This document shows, piece by piece, positions 63,991 to 64,000 of a DNA stretch of 64,000 bases. The notes beneath the pieces are model-generated. The model saw nothing but the letters and a program-made list of their open reading frames with translations, was not told where the DNA came from and made no database searches. Each line of letters begins with the position of its first letter. Position 1 is the stretch's first letter. The position numbers and the translations under genes were made by a program. This DNA is from Desulfopila aestuarii DSM 18488 (GTDB lineage: Bacteria > Desulfobacterota > Desulfobulbia > Desulfobulbales > Desulfocapsaceae): contig CAMBBS010000001.1 in assembly GCA_945863875.1 (NCBI GenBank), positions 62,001-126,000 on the forward strand. The letters run 5' to 3'.

Positions 63991-64000
63991 ATCGTCCCCC

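Overview
This window looks like a chromosomal segment of a GC-rich, environmental, deltaproteobacterium-like organism (Desulfobacterota, possibly Desulfobulbales; inferred from the gene mix only). The basis is the abundance of hybrid PAS/GAF histidine kinases and CheB-CheR fusions, an N-type ATPase operon, a complete GlgE/TreS/TreY/TreZ alpha-glucan-trehalose cluster, and sigma-54 style promoters. No rRNA, tRNA or CRISPR array was seen.

Layout. 0-6 kb: end of a diguanylate cyclase, an FMN reductase and two overlapping sensor kinases. 6-9 kb: UspA, a TrkA-type RCK protein and a cyclopropane fatty acid synthase, all on the minus strand. 9.4-13.1 kb: one giant gene fusing a small HAD domain, trehalose-6-phosphate phosphatase and a GH65 phosphorylase. 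13.2-15.2 kb: a DksA/TraR-like protein, a baeRF3-like protein and a cold-shock protein. 15.5-21.4 kb and 31.2-35.2 kb: two halves of a minus-strand signalling cluster (CheB-CheR-PAS, kinases, response regulators and two degenerate ATPase-like proteins).

These halves are split by a roughly 9.6-kb integrated element (21513-31145). It is bounded by a perfect 17-bp direct repeat and carries a tyrosine integrase, an AlpA/Xis-like HTH protein, a chain of tiny overlapping genes, a primase-helicase followed by iterons and a nested hairpin (candidate origin), several orphan genes, a Nu1-like small terminase without a large terminase, and decayed ParB-like fragments. No capsid or tail genes are recognisable. 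This is the organisation of a phage satellite of the PICI type, and it is the most interesting system in the window.

35.5-44 kb: a sigma-54 activator with a degenerate receiver, then the operon atpDCQRBEFAG encoding an N-type rotary ATPase. 44-46 kb: pcm, a second UspA and a DUF3047-like secreted protein. 46.7-63 kb: a tightly packed glycogen/trehalose operon: glgE, treS-maltokinase fusion, glgB, GH77, treZ, and a giant fusion of a catalytically dead GH77 domain with TreY. Together these would interconvert alpha-glucan, maltose-1-phosphate and trehalose. The window ends in a TIGR01777-type SDR protein.

A regulatory theme links several of these loci. A 17-bp imperfect palindrome (TCCKG-N5-nnGGACA) occurs upstream of the HAD-OtsB-GH65 gene, atpD, the DUF3047 gene, glgE and trkA. 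At atpD and DUF3047 it is duplicated with exactly the same 19-bp period. Good sigma-54 -24/-12 matches lie just upstream of the HAD-OtsB-GH65 gene and atpD.
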